Assembly: GCA_003952965.2 (NCBI GenBank)
Contig: CM025852.1
Location: forward strand, 20,962,815-21,026,814
Origin: Morella rubra
Taxonomy: Eukaryota > Streptophyta > Magnoliopsida > Fagales > Myricaceae
Direction: 5' to 3'
DNA length: 64,000 nt
The notes beneath the pieces are model-generated. The model was not told the DNA's origin and did not search any database. It worked only from the letters and a program-made list of their open reading frames with translations. Positions within the stretch are counted from its first letter, which is position 1, and the number at the start of each line of letters is the position of its first letter. Of this stretch, positions 22,770-34,702 are shown in pieces. A program made the translations under genes and the position numbers.

Positions 22770-25101
22770 ATGGAGAGGATCATGAACACCAGATGGATAG
22801 CCACCGTGGCCAGCATATGGATCCAGTGCAGCTGCGGTGCATCCTACACCTTCAGCATCTACTCCTCCGTGCTAAAATCCAGCCAGGGTTATGACCAATC
22901 CACGCTCGACACCGTGTCCGTCTTCAAGGATATCGGCGCCAACGCCGGGGTCCTCTCCGGCCTCCTCTACACCTTCGTCACGCTCAAAAAGGGAGGTCTC
23001 CGTGGGCCATGGGTGGTCCACATGGCGGGGGCCATCCAGTACTTCCTGGGCTATTTTTTGATCTGGGCCTCCGTCGTTGGATTGATCTACCGGCCTCCGG
23101 TGCCGTTGATGTGCCTCTTCATGTTTCTGGCGGCTCATGCTCAGACTTTTTTAAACACCACCAATGCAGTTTCTGGCTTACAGAACTTTCCTGATTACGG
23201 TGGCACAATCGTGGGCATCATGAAGGTACGTACACGTCAGTACTTCTGTTTGATCTGGGTTCCCAGAGCCGAACATATACAGTAGGTATATATAGTGATT
23301 GTTCTGCGTTTAATCAGGGACCCAACCCATTCTTAAGTTTCTTGTGTTCTATTGGTATCTTCTACAACGCCTGTTCAAAGCGTACACTGTAAGGCTTAGC
23401 CCATCCCATACATTGTGCCAAAGTCGAATAAAAATCAGTCATTTTCAGGGGAGAAATCGGATAATTACTTAAACATATGCCATCTTTGTTTTCAGCTCCT
23501 CTACCATCTGTTTGTACCCATTGACTAAGAGGGTGTTCGGTTAGGGAGTTTTTTGAGAATTTTTAGGTGATGTTAACTTTATTGGTATGCGTGTTTTAGT
23601 TATTTTTATGTAGTGTTAAGAATGATGTTTGATTGTAGAATATTTTGTATTATGAGAATTCAAAAAAATCCCGAGGATTTTTGTATACCGAACGTGCTCT
23701 TAGTTTACTAGCCAACTTGTGAGCCATTTGGCATACAAAAATATTGCATTTCATATCACGTTTAGGATCACGTTTAGAATTTATAATGACATAAATTTCA
23801 TCTAGCTGAGATGATTTGTACTGCCTAACTGTTGGCATGGACTCAATATGCAACTTCTAGTACTTTCCCTCTGAAGGTTGTCATAATTCTATATCTTGTT
23901 TCATGAACAGGGCTTTCTTGGTCTCAGTGGAGCAATACTAATCCAGGTGTACGACACCTTCTTCGAGGGAAAGCCAAGCACTTTCATACTGATGCTTGCT
24001 CTGTTGCCTACATCCGTCTCTCTTATACTTATGTCTTTTGTGAGAATTTATGAAGCAACCACCGGTGACGACAAGAAGCAGTTAAATCGTTTCTCTGCAG
24101 TTGCGCTAATCATTGCCGGTTATCTCATGGTTATCATAATTTTTGAAAACGTCTTCACTTTCCCATCATGGGCAAGCATTACAACATTTATACTTCTTCT
24201 GCTTGTACTTGCGTCGCCTCTTGGGGTTGCTATAGAGGCCCAGAAGGAGGACTCGATTAGGAGATTACGACAAACAGATTCTATTGACAGTTACCTTTTA
24301 ACTGAAAGTGCTGACCAAACAACATCCCTAGATGTTTATACGACAGCGGATCCTAGAAATTATCATGAAATACCGAGTGGTGAGGGCCCACTGGAGACCA
24401 CTGCAGATGACAAAATGCTTGGGGATGAAGAACCATTGAATCCATTGCAAGCCATGCGAACTGTAAACTTCTGGTTGTTGTTTATTGCCATGATATGTGG
24501 GATGGGCACTGGTATGGCTACAATCAATAACATGAGCCAAATAGGAGAATCTCTCAGTTACACAACGGTGGAGGTAGATAGCTTGGTTTCCTTATGGAGC
24601 ATATGGAATTTTCTTGGCCGATTTGGAGCTGGATACGCATCAGATTACTTACTCCACACAAGGGGTTGGGGAAGGCCATTCTTGATGGCCGTTACTCTTG
24701 CCACAATGGCTGCAGGCCACGTAGTGATTGCTGCTGGTTTTCCAGGTAATTTATACTTGGGTTCAATCCTAGTAGGAATTTGTTATGGTTCACAGTGGTC
24801 GTTGATGCCCACGATCACTTCAGAGATATTTGGTGTGAAGCACATGGGAACAATTTTCAACACCATTGCCATCGCGAGTCCTGTGGGATCTTACATCTTC
24901 TCTGTAAAAGTAATCGCCTACATTTATGACAAGGAAGCGTCCAGTGAAGATGACACCTGCGTTGGCACTCACTGTTTCATGTTATCTTTTCTGGTCATGG
25001 CATCCGTGGCTTTTCTGGGCTTCCTTGTAGCTGCTGCATTGTTCTTTAGGACTAGGAGGTTCTATCAGCTAGTTGTGCTTAGAAGGCTAAAGCATCGTTA
25101 A
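22770..25101 (+). CDS. NFD4-like nodulin/MFS membrane transporter
   Basis: This is a polytopic transporter of the plant 'nodulin-like' major facilitator group that includes NUCLEAR FUSION DEFECTIVE 4; the substrate is unknown. Exon 1 is 22770-23225 and exon 2 is 23911-25101 (phase 0, GT-AG), giving 548 aa. The N-terminal half starts RWIATVASIWIQCSCGASYT and has YGGTIVGIMK at the exon junction and GFLGLSGAILIQVYDTFF after it. A polar loop (about residues 260-325, rich in S, T, D, E) precedes the second half, which starts PLQAMRTVNFWLLFIAMICG. That half has LVSLWSIWNFLGRFGAGYASD, ICYGSQWSLMPTITSEIFG and a lumenal-like DDTCVGTHCF. About 12 hydrophobic segments are visible. No damage is seen. A second Met lies 4 codons downstream of the chosen start. 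Confidence 0.9.
23526..23702. mobile_element. Small MITE in the NFD4-like intron
   Basis: Terminal inverted repeats TAAGAGGGTGTTCGG and (reverse complement of the right end) TAAGAGCACGTTCGG bound about 177 bp of AT-rich non-coding DNA. This is a hAT-type MITE by look; I could not resolve a convincing 8-bp target duplication. Confidence 0.55.
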
Positions 25102-25798
25102 ATGGTCGGAAGTAATATACAAACTTTGTGTACGCAGGAAGGAAACAGAGGAAGCCATAACCTTTTCTGTTTTCTATCATCAGTGATCTGTTCTGGGTTT
25201 TATAATTTGGATCAAAAGCTTAATTCTCCCTTATGCAGTGTTTGGAGTTTTCTGCGAGCTTGTACAGCCTCTCATGGTTACTCCCCCACATACTTGGACG
25301 CTCTTCGGATGGATTAGGGAACTTTATAATGGTTAAAGGTAAAAGGGAAGTGAGGTGGTGCTGTACGTAGTAGGGCCTGGTTTTCCACTTGATGAAGGAA
25401 GGAGCTTTGTCTCCAATTTCTTCTCTTTTCAAAGCTTATAATTACGATTTAATGCTACCGTGCAGTCTAAATTATCAAATTCGTCAAACTATCAAAAGCC
25501 AATGGTTAAATTTTATTTGAAAAGGTACATGAACGAATTTTAAAGCTACACTGATCCCATTTACTGAGAAAAAGCCAATGGTTTCGCCATCCTACACTCT
25601 GTTTTGGAGGAGGTGAAAAACACAGCCAAATCAACAACACGTGGTGCAACTAAACAAAGCTCTCTTTTCTTCTTCTTATATATTATTTTTTTCTATATAA
25701 ATGCCTTTTTAACACGATTGTTTTTGGGACAGCCCTAGATTGACAGGTGGATATGGCCCTCACACGTTATTGATTGCTGACTTATTAATTGATGCTTA
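25102..25798. other. 3' flank of NFD4-like gene
   Basis: Likely 3' UTR and downstream DNA. No further gene was recognised. Confidence 0.4.
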
Positions 25799-26980
25799 TA
25801 GGGTGGACACAGAATTTTTTGGATTCGGAAGGCCCATATCTAAATCCGAAAATTTTGGATATCGGATTTGGGATCCGAATCTGATCCGTAATACTCATAT
25901 ATCCGGCCCAGTTGGTATATTTGGATTCGGGTTGGATATCGGATCGGATTCAGAATTGGGCCAAGACTAATTTGGGCCACTGTAATGGGCTCTTTTTTTT
26001 TTTTTTTTTTTAAAATCCCATTCGAATATAAGTATAAAATAAATCACCACATTTTAATATACTATATAACTACTAACTATAGATCACATGCCAATCGAAC
26101 CAAACATTAACATACAAGGTCTTCCTGCTTCCACACTTCTAAATTCTAATTAACAATTTAACAGAAAAACAAAATATAAAAAATAAAAACAAAAATAACA
26201 CTAAATCACTTTCTAGTCTCTACAAACTATCAAATAAACTAAATTACATTAAACAATCCATTCGAATATATGGAAAGCCCAAGTAAGCAAAATATCATTC
26301 CAATTACTAAAAAAGGCAGTGCTTGCCATCCTGTAGACAATGAATTACTGTTAGAATAAAGGCTAAAAGTAAGATAAAAAGAGAAACAAATAAGTGCAAT
26401 ATTAGAAGTAAGATATTACTCACATAGTCACAATGATGTCCAAAATCCATGAATTCGGTCATTGGAAAAATCAATTCCTACGAGAAAGTAGTAAACCATT
26501 ATCCATATGTGTAGATCATCAAATTAGGTTATAAAATTAATCCATTTGAACAGCCCTAGTTGCAGAAATATAAATCAAACAATATCACAACCAAGTACCA
26601 ACTAATGCTTCCTAACTAGTCGAATTGATAACATATGTGAGAGAGAGAGAGAGAGAGTTTACATGGCACTCTACTAAGGAGCTGTCGACGGTGACTATCT
26701 AAGGAGCAAGAGTGCGAATTTGCAAGGAGACCGGCGACAGGTGACGGCAAGGAGAACTGGCAGCGGCTGAGGGGGGCAGACGACCGGCACTTAGGGTTAG
26801 GTTTTTTGAAAAAGAGGGCTGGGAGATTGAAATTGAAAATGAGAATTGAGGGGGGGGGGGGGGGGAGGTTTTTACATGTTTAACATAATTTAGCTCGGTT
26901 TACAATTTCTATCCGACTCCGATCCGAATCAGACTCGATCGGGTCGAATCAGGATCGGTGAGTCGGATTGAGTGATTTTT
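25799..26980. mobile_element. Candidate non-autonomous hAT-like element with GGATCCGAAT-type ends
   Basis: Both sides of this stretch carry clustered motifs around GATCCGAAT / TATCGGATT (25815-25965 and 26898-26975), as in subterminal regions of hAT elements. The left side starts TAGGGTGGACACAGAA. No matching inverted terminus or 8-bp duplication was found on the right. The interior is AT-rich, with a GA microsatellite (26639-26657), a GC-rich block at 26680-26790 and a run of 16 G (26850-26865). Confidence 0.3.
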
Positions 26981-27087
26981 GAATAACAAATTTTTGTACG
27001 TTACTTGGTTCTAACTCAGCAGTTCTTACACACAAATTTTTTCTTTTTATTAACATAAATTTTAAATCTTGGTGCAGTGAAAATTTA

Positions 27088-27461
27088 GGGTTAATAACAA
27101 TTTTTGTCCTTGGGTTTTCATTACTTTTAAAAATTAGTCCTTAGATTTTTGCGTTTATCACATAGTCCTTAGGCTTTATAATGTGGTCAAAATAATTTTT
27201 CTGTCCACTTTTGTAAGCGAATTGCCCAGTCAAACACGTCATGCTCACCTAGAAATGACGTGTAAAAAAATTATTTAAAAATGCAACGCCAATTTTAGTG
27301 CGCCACATCATTTTCTAGTTGATCGTGACGTATAGAACCATTAGTTGACTAGGCAATTCGCTAACGGAAGTAGACGAAAGAATCATTTTGACAATATCAT
27401 AAAACCCAATGACTATGTGTGATAAAAGTGAAAACATAAGAACGAAAATGATCATTAACCC
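27088..27461. mobile_element. MULE-type MITE, 374 bp
   Basis: Long inverted ends (GGGTTAATAACAATTTTTGT against GGGTTAATGATCATTTTCGT) run deep into the element ('aagcgaattgcc' pairs with 'ggcaattcgct'). The 9-bp target duplication is GAAAATTTA at 27079-27087 and GTAAATTTA at 27462-27470 (one mismatch). It has no coding capacity. Confidence 0.8.
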
Positions 27462-27487
27462 GTAAATTTAAGAAAAACTAATTACAT

Positions 27488-27680
27488 GGGGGCGTTTGTT
27501 TGCCCAATTTTTTGGGGGCTCAAAATTTCCACCACACCAAACACATTTCATAAACCCCAATAAACTTCACACTTTTACACATACATTTCACACTTTTCAC
27601 AAACTCCAATAAGCTTCAACATTCAAAAGATTCCTAAAATTTTGAGAATATTCCCAAAATTTCGGTAAACAAATGCCCTC
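27488..27680. mobile_element. MITE, about 190 bp
   Basis: Inverted termini GGGGGCGTTTGTTTGCCCAA and (reverse complement of the right end) GAGGGCATTTGTTTACCGAA enclose AC-rich non-coding DNA. This is a typical plant hAT-like MITE with a 'GTTTGTTT' core. The target duplication was not resolved. Confidence 0.6.
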
Positions 27681-27955
27681 ATAATATAATGCCAAGAATA
27701 GCTAATCTCCAAAACACGTTACAATGTGATACATGTCATTAAAATAAATATAAATATAAATATTTTTAGAAAAATTAAAAATTAAAAACTAAAAACTAAA
27801 ATCTAAAATAAATAAAAACTTATAATTTAATACTAAAGTTAAAATATAAAATCTAAAAATCTTAAAAAAAAAAAACATCGCGACGGTTTCAAAAATCTTG
27901 CTCCACTATTACTCCTCTCAAAACTCTCTCTCTCCCTCTCTCGGTAAGCAATTTC

Positions 27956-28466
27956 ATGGCTGATCAGTCCTCAAACCCATCAATCATAGAGTCAAAGCCC
28001 ATGCATCCACTTAAACAAATCGCTGAAACACCGATCCATAAGCTTCTTCTCAAGCAATGGCTCAAGGAAGAAGAACTAATCCTCGGAAGAATCACCTTCA
28101 AAGAAACCCAGATCGATTCGGTCCGAACAGAGATCACAATGCTCTACATCCTGTTCTTTCTCTTCCACTCCACAGCTTTAGTCTTGCTTTTCAATGCCTC
28201 TTCTCGAGATCCAGTTGCCAACAGGTTAGCCTGCCACAGGTCATGGATCCCAATATTGCTCGGTTCCCTTCTGTTTTCGCTTGGAATCATTTAGGCCGTG
28301 CGGTACAAGACTGATGTGGAGGTCCACTTGGAGAAGCTACTGGAGACTGGACAGGGAGAAAGAGGATGGAAAGCTCTTGGCCAAGTGCGTCGAGGAACTG
28401 AAGAAGAAGGGGGTCGAATTCAACTCGTTGAAGGAGGTGGACGCACGTAGGGATTCCTCCCCCTCC
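27956..28466 (+). pseudogene. Disabled copy of a plant small two-span membrane protein gene
   Basis: An intronless frame starts MADQSSNPSI, then KPMHPLKQIAETPIHKLLLKQ, WLKEEELILGR and ETQIDSVRTEITMLYILF, with a hydrophobic pair (about residues 62-82 and 98-111). I recall a conserved plant uncharacterised family with this architecture. Codon 113 (28292-28294) is TAG where the family has Trp before A-V-R-Y-K-T-D. About 45 nt further on, after HLEKLLE, the frame shifts (net +1) into LDREKEDGKLLAKCVEELKK and GVEFNSLKEVDA. Homology ends at the border of the split repeat (28467). It is thus a truncated, twice-broken copy, perhaps a duplicated or retroposed gene. A functional 112-residue product cannot be excluded. 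Confidence 0.7.
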
Positions 28467-28496
28467 ACAGAACCTTTAGATTTTTGTGAAAATAGC

Positions 28497-31400
28497 TAGG
28501 GCTGTTCAACCCCAAAACCGGCACCTACACCGAATAGGTCAGTTTTTAAATAATTGCCACCTACACCTACATCGTTAAGAGCAAAAATCGGCCAATAGCG
28601 GTGGCGGTTTCTGGTTATCTTACATTCGTATTGGGCTATTTTTCTAGCATTTTACGCACTTGGCCCAATGTATTTTTTCTTTTTTCTTTGGTCCATTAAT
28701 CACATATCATTAAAATCTAAACTAATGAAATCCAAAATCAATAAAATTAAAAATCATCTTAAAAGATAAGATGAGAATTTAAAGTCCAAACTAATAAAAT
28801 CCAAAATCAATAAACTTAGAGAACATCACAACAAGATGAGAATCTAAAGTCTCAACCAATAAAATTCAAAATAATAAACTTAGAGAAGTAACTGTAAGAA
28901 CATCGTAAAGATGGGTAACTCCTTCAAATCCCTACTCCTCGATCTCCGTCGCCAAGATAGGTAACTCTACACAATATATTTAAATACACCAAGTTATAAT
29001 TTATAAAAATAAAAATATTATTCAAACTAATAAACTAACAAAAGCAGAAATAAAATTACTCGAGTCAATCGTATAAGTTTGTGGATCTTCTGTCATATCA
29101 GAAGTCATGTCCTCCTCCTCCACAATAGGGTTGCATCTCATCCAATTTTGAGCACAAATGAGACCTTATGCAGTTTTTGGGGCCAATGAACTCTGAAAGG
29201 GATCCAATACCTAACCTCCAGTGCTAAATACTGACTCAGAAGGTACAGTGGTAATAGGAATTGCCAACACGTCCCAAGCTATGCGGGCAAGGATAGGATA
29301 CTTATGAGAGTTAACATTCCACCAAAGCAAAATTTTAAATGAAGGAGCTTTTGATTCAACTGACTCTGATAAATATCTCTCCACCTTAGATTTGGGGTTT
29401 GAAATTTGGCTAGTAGCCCATACAAGATCAAACTCATCCTAATCCTCATTATCCCCCATAGTCACACTATCACTGTCACCCACCTTCCCGACACTACCGT
29501 GGTTGCCATTGTTATATTCCGTAAACAACCGTTCTAAAGTACCCTTCACATTCAATGCCATAACTTCGCCTTCCACTTCTCCCATTACTTTCTTAAAACC
29601 AATAATTCAGTACAACCATCTTGTTTCTTAGATCAAGCAATGTTGCAACAAATAAAAGTCTATTCACTATCATCAAATCACCCCAATACTTGTCATACTT
29701 CGTTTTCATGTGGTATGCCATCTCTTTAAGCAAAGTATCATTACTAGAAGAATACTTGTCCAAATGGCTATGTATCTTAGCCAACTCCTCCAAGTAGACA
29801 TTAGCTGTAGACACATTTGATCCCGACATTCTTATTGTTACTTCATAAAATAACTTCAAGAATTTTATAAAGTGGCGGATGTGCTCCCAATCCTCGAGTG
29901 TGGAGGAGCCTAATCCTCTCCTCCCATGCCCTTCTTCGCCCAAATACAATATAAAATGCCCATCCTCATCCAACATCAACTCAAATGTCTCTTGATACTT
30001 CAAAGCCACATCTAACATCAAATAAGTTGAGTTCCAACGAGTGGTAACATCAAGAGTAAAAAATTGAGTAAATGTAATCTCTTTAATCTGCACACATTCT
30101 TTAAACTTGTCTAACCTTTGGGTGATGACTTAACATACTTGATCATATTCCGAACCTTAGCAATTGACTTATCAACCTCTTTCATCCCCTCAGACACAAT
30201 CAAATTCAAAATATGTGCACAACATCTAAAGTGTAGGAATTCATGGACACAAACAATCCTCCCTACATCTAGAGTATCTTTTTGCAATTGCCTCCTCTTT
30301 AAATAGTCAATGACAGTGTCATTAGAGGAGGCATTGTCAACTGTTATTGTAAGGATCTTTTGTATCCCCCAGTCATTCATACAGTCTTCTATTTCCTTAG
30401 CAATACTAACCCCTTATGATCTTGCACCCTCCTAAAAGACAAAATTCTCTTCTGCAAGGTCCAATTAACATCGATGAAGTGTCCAGTCACACACATATAA
30501 TTAAAATTTTGAATCGATGCCCAAGTGTCCGTGGTAAAAGACACTCTATACCCATTCGTTCGAATCAGTTGCTTCAACTTCTCCTTCTCCTTCAAATAAA
30601 GTTTCATGCAAAGCCTCATAATTGTTATCCTAGATGGCATTTTAAATCTAGGCTCCAGATAATGAATTAAATTCCTAAATCCATGTTTCTGAACTACAAT
30701 AAAAGGCATCTCATCGATAATTATCATCATAGCAATCAGATCTTTAATAGTCTTCTCACAAAACTTACGTGTCACCCCCATCGTTCCAACATCAAACCCC
30801 GTTGACTTCTCATTGTGAGTCAAAAATATTTGCCCAACATCTAATTGACCCCCTTTTTTTCTCTTGAAATATGGACAAATGTTGTGATGTTGCCATAACC
30901 CCAATGTCCTATTCTTGTGATGAGCCATAAAATCTTTTTTACAATAATTACATTTGCTTTAGGTGGATCAGAGTTAGGTACCTTGGTGAAGTGCATCCAT
31001 ACATTAGAAGGGTTCGAGTTTTTCCTTTTTTTGGGTTCAGGGCGTGGTGGTCGTCCACTTACATCACCTCCACCCATTGACCCTACTGTCTCAGAATCCA
31101 GAGTGGATCCAACAGCCGGACACGATACTGAGGGCGACATAGCAGTAGCACTACTACATGTGGTTGCAGATGACTGTGATTATGGTGGAGTGTCCATCTG
31201 CAAATTAACAACAAAGGATTTAGCAACAGAGGGTTTAGCAGTGTTCAAAGACTCTTTGAAATATGTTTAGAATCTCAATGCTGCTGAGCAACTCATTAAA
31301 AATAAGAAGGGTCTAATCCAAGCACCTAAAAGATTCTTTTCCAAATGATGTACGATTATTAGAGTTGGAGGGCACTGTATGCGTTCCATATGCCTATGAT

Positions 31401-32217
31401 TCCAAGAAAAATTATTGTCCCAAACTAGCTTACAGAAGCATCAACATCACCGATCTATAAAAGGTCAAACATTAATTTTGTTGTTTGGTTAGGGGACCAT
31501 GGCCCTCAAAGGCAAATTAGTGCATGCGTCCTAAACATAAAGTATACTCAAAGATAACATCGATCCAATCAGATCGATTGATTAATCCAAAAGAATATTA
31601 ATTAACTTACAATGTGATCTAAAGGATAAGACCTGATAACCCCACTATAAATTGTACGGTTCCATTAACAAAAGGGACATGCAACAAGACAACACAACTC
31701 TGTCTCATTCGTTCTATCTTTCTATACAATAATTTTTTGAGATTGACACCACCAAATGATGGGTCCCTTTTTCAAATAATAGCTTCTAGCCAAATGTAGC
31801 ACCCTATTACAGATTCCAAAAACTATAAAATTGCATAAATAATCCAAATCTCTTCCCAAATTTATTAAATTACAAACCCTAAAAACAACAAACAATGGGG
31901 AAAACGTTCATATATGTCCTAATATTTTCAATAGAACAAATTAAAATTAACAAATCCTAAAAACCCTAAAAACAAATTTATTTTTCTTGTTTTCTTAAAC
32001 TTCCCAAATTTATTAAATTACAAACCCTAAAAACAACAAACAATGGGGAAAACATTAAGCAATAATATATGTCATAATATTTTCAATAGAACAAATTAAA
32101 ATTAACAAATTCATTGATTTTTAACATACCTAAACGAATATCAATCCTTGCACTTGAGAGAGATGTGACAGACAACACTCAGTAGAGGAAATGGGAGCTG
32201 CAGGCGTGGTGGTTAGC

Positions 32218-32258
<41 letters not shown>

Positions 32259-32564
32259 TGGGCAAAACGCAGAGGGGGCTGGGGGGCGCGGGTTGCAGAC
32301 TCGCAGGGGGGAATCAGGACACTTCTGTTTTTTTTTTGGGGGGGGTATGCCGTATGCAAACAAAATGATAGGGAAGGGGGGGGGGTTTAAACTAAACGAG
32401 TCGTTTTGTTTTTTTTAAAAAACCCGGTGTCCCGGTACCCGGAACCGGGAATGGCACCGAGTTATTTAAAAAATCTTAAACCAACACAAGCACCGGTGAA
32501 GCCGGGTACCGGTAATCCGGTGCCAGTGCCACCGGAATTTTTCTGGTGGCACTGAACAGCCCTA
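28497..32564 (-). mobile_element. Complete but inactive hAT transposon, 4068 bp
   Basis: Terminal inverted repeats TAGGGCTGTTCA (28497-28508) and its exact complement (32553-32564) are flanked by a perfect 8-bp duplication AAAATAGC (28489-28496 and 32565-32572). These are hAT hallmarks. The right subterminal region (32410-32550) is packed with CCGG/GGTACC-type motifs, and the left has matching ACCGGCACC motifs, likely transposase-binding repeats. An (AG)17 microsatellite lies at 32221-32254. The transposase is on the minus strand (29050-31140) and broken. Perfect termini suggest a fairly recent insertion, later than the host repeat. Confidence 0.95.
29050..31140 (-). pseudogene. hAT transposase (RICESLEEPER/DAYSLEEPER-like), broken
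   Basis: In order on the minus strand: a Ser/Gly-rich start (MSPSVSCPAVG); a BED zinc finger beginning SNVWMHFTKVPNSDPPKAN, interrupted by a one-base loss near 30960, and resuming MAHHKNRTLGLWQHHN; the catalytic RNase H-like core (VSFTTDTWASIQNFNYMCVT, LTITVDNASSNDTVIDYL, FRCCAHILNLIVSEGM); the DUF4413-like segment (TTRWNSTYLMLDVALKYQ, KYDKYWGD); and the C-terminal dimerisation region (LLWWNVNSHKYPILARIAWD, PSESVFSTGG). At least four frame changes and three stops separate these parts, so no active enzyme is expected. The region 31270-32160 between transposase and right end is non-coding. Confidence 0.9.
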
Positions 32565-32643
32565 AAAATAGCAGTTCATATGAAAATTCTAACTTTTCGA
32601 CAACAGAAACTATACTTATGCTAGAACACTTATTTAAAATTTT

Positions 32644-34463
32644 AAGAAATTGGCAATACAGTCACTAGTTTTATACCACGCTGACGCTTTAGTCAATAGT
32701 TTTTTTTTTTACATTATAGTCATTAAGTCCATACCTGTGTGACGATTGAGTCCTTCTGTCAATCCATTTAACGGAATCCCGTGCCACGTCAACCTTTAAA
32801 AAGGTCATCAAAACACGTCATACAAATTAACCACGTCAAATCATCATTAAACAAAATGTTGCGTTTTGTCATTTAAAAGAAATTGGCAATTTGGTCACTA
32901 GGTTTATACCTCGTTGACAAAATAGTCATTAGGTCTATTTTTTTTTACGTTTTGGTCACTAAATCCATACTCGTGTGACGATATGGTTATTTTGTCCATA
33001 TTTCGTCACTACATCTAGTGCGAAATTGAGGAAAACAAAAGTGCTCATGTTGCAGTTTTTTAGTCCAAAAAAGAAACTGGTGAAACCAAGCGAAGCCTAT
33101 TAGTGGAGAGTTGGACGCAACTGATATTGAGGAGATCAAAGAAAATTCAGAAACTTTGTGCAAATCTAAGGCTCCAAAAGTTGAAGAAGTAAGCGAAGAT
33201 AAACTCATTGCAGTAAGAAAGTTGCATGGAAAAGATTAAGTTTAGAAGTTTTATTTACTTTGTCTTATATGCAGGAACTGTATGGGGAAATGTCATAGAA
33301 AGAAGGTGGTGTCACAAACTTCATGGAAGTCATTGAGATCACTCAAAACATCCAACAGCTAGAGAAGACCTCTTATGCAGCATCTAAAACAGAGATTCCA
33401 GGAGAAGCAGATTTCAGTGAGAACAAAGAGACAATAATTAGAACAGACCACGAACTCGTGTAGAACAAAGAGATAAAATACCTGGAAGAGCTACATAAGC
33501 GAGATAGGATGAATGTGAAGGAGAAAAAAGGATGGATGATTCAGAAGAAAAAATAACTGAGAATTCTACATCGACTGATTTGGTTAAGATTTCATTATTG
33601 GGACTCGTGCAGAAATCCATGAAAGAAAATTTGCAAGCTGCCAAAGACATGACCAAGGAGAGCAAACCAACACCCTGCAAAGAATAAATGCAAAATGAAG
33701 AAGCAGAAACCACACAAATTGATGAAGCAAAAATAGACGAGGAAGAAGAAGATACTTAAACGGTTTGTTTACTGGATTGCAACGTGGATTAGTGACGTTG
33801 ACGTGGCAAAATGATGATGTCGGCCATGATACCATTAGATGTAGTGACCCCATGCAAAGGACTCATGACTAAAACGTAAAAAAAAAAACAGTGACTATTT
33901 TGTCATATAAACCTGTTGACCAAAGTGCCAATTTCCCTTAAATGACAAAATAGAATGATGATCTGACATGGTTAATCACGTGTTTAAATTGATATGAAAT
34001 TCTGCAAAAATAGACGAGGAAGAAGAAGATGACTTAAACGGTTTGTTTAGGTGACTGGATTGCTAACGTGGATTAGTGACGTTGACGTGGCAAAATGATG
34101 ACGTCCATGGATACCATTAGATGTAGTGACGGAATATGGACTGACATATCGTCACAATTTGTATTTTTTGACCAAAACGTAAAAAAGGTAAACCTAGTGA
34201 CTATTTTGTCAACGGGGTATAAACCTGTTGACCAAAGTGCCAATTTCCCTTAAATGACAAAATGTAGCGTTGTGAAAAAATGATGATCTGACATGGTTAA
34301 TTATATGATGTGTTTTGGTGACGTTTTAAAGGTTGACTGGCATGAAATTCTGTTAAATAGGATTGACAGAAGGACCCAATCGTCACATGGGTATGGACTC
34401 AAACCACCTAGTGACCAAATCATTAGTGTGGTATAAACCTAATGACCATATTGACATTTTCCC
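32644..34463. mobile_element. MULE with long, internally duplicated inverted repeats, 1820 bp
   Basis: The left end AAGAAATTGGCAATACAGTC pairs with the complement of the right end (GGGAAAATGTCAATATGGTC). The target duplication is a perfect 9 bp, TAAAATTTT (32635-32643 and 34464-34472). Each arm contains the terminal motif twice: it recurs inward at 32877 (left) and ends at about 34249 (right), so the arms look like two stacked MULE termini (about 370 bp each). Near the right arm a block is also directly duplicated (33728-33960 and 34003-34290). The interior carries a captured exon-like fragment, not a transposase. Confidence 0.85.
33050..33560 (+). pseudogene. Captured host gene fragment inside the MULE
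   Basis: Acidic, Lys/Glu-rich exon-like sequence: SGELDATDIEEIKENSETL, then APKVEEVSEDKLIA ending at 33212. A 62-nt GT-AG interval (33213-33274, GTAAGA...ATATGCAG) follows, then ELYGEM, a stop, VTNFMEVIEITQNIQQLEK and EIKYLEELHKRDRMN. The retained intron implies capture from genomic DNA. Several stops are present. The source gene is not recognised; the composition suggests a coiled-coil or disordered protein. Confidence 0.5.
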
Positions 34464-34702
34464 TAAAATTTTATCTAAACTTTTGAAATATTTTATATTT
34501 GTGCAAAATCTTGGTGTTACAGTCTGCGACCAGACCTATGTTCATATTCACCGCCCAAGTTTCAGTAGAGATCTGAAAAATGAATTATTACAGTTCATAA
34601 ATGAAAAACTATAATCTTTTATTCGAAGTATCACACAGCTAAATATAAATATAAGAAGCTCTAAAACCGCAAATTAGGGCTTCAGTTATGAGAACTTGAT
34701 AA

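Larger units (their letters stand above)
28467..34702. repeat. Interspersed repeat split by nested transposons
   Basis: This is the second copy of the 17198-17531 repeat. Its pieces are 28467-28496, 32573-32643 and 34473-34702 (plus the target duplications). They rejoin colinearly with the intact copy once the hAT (28497-32564) and the MULE (32644-34463) are removed. A third element starts at 34703, directly after CTTGATAA. Identity of the last piece to the intact copy is very high (a handful of differences in about 230 nt). Confidence 0.9.

Noticed and set aside
32221-32254. AG repeat as a CRISPR-like or regulatory array
   Set aside because: It is a plain dinucleotide microsatellite inside the hAT element.
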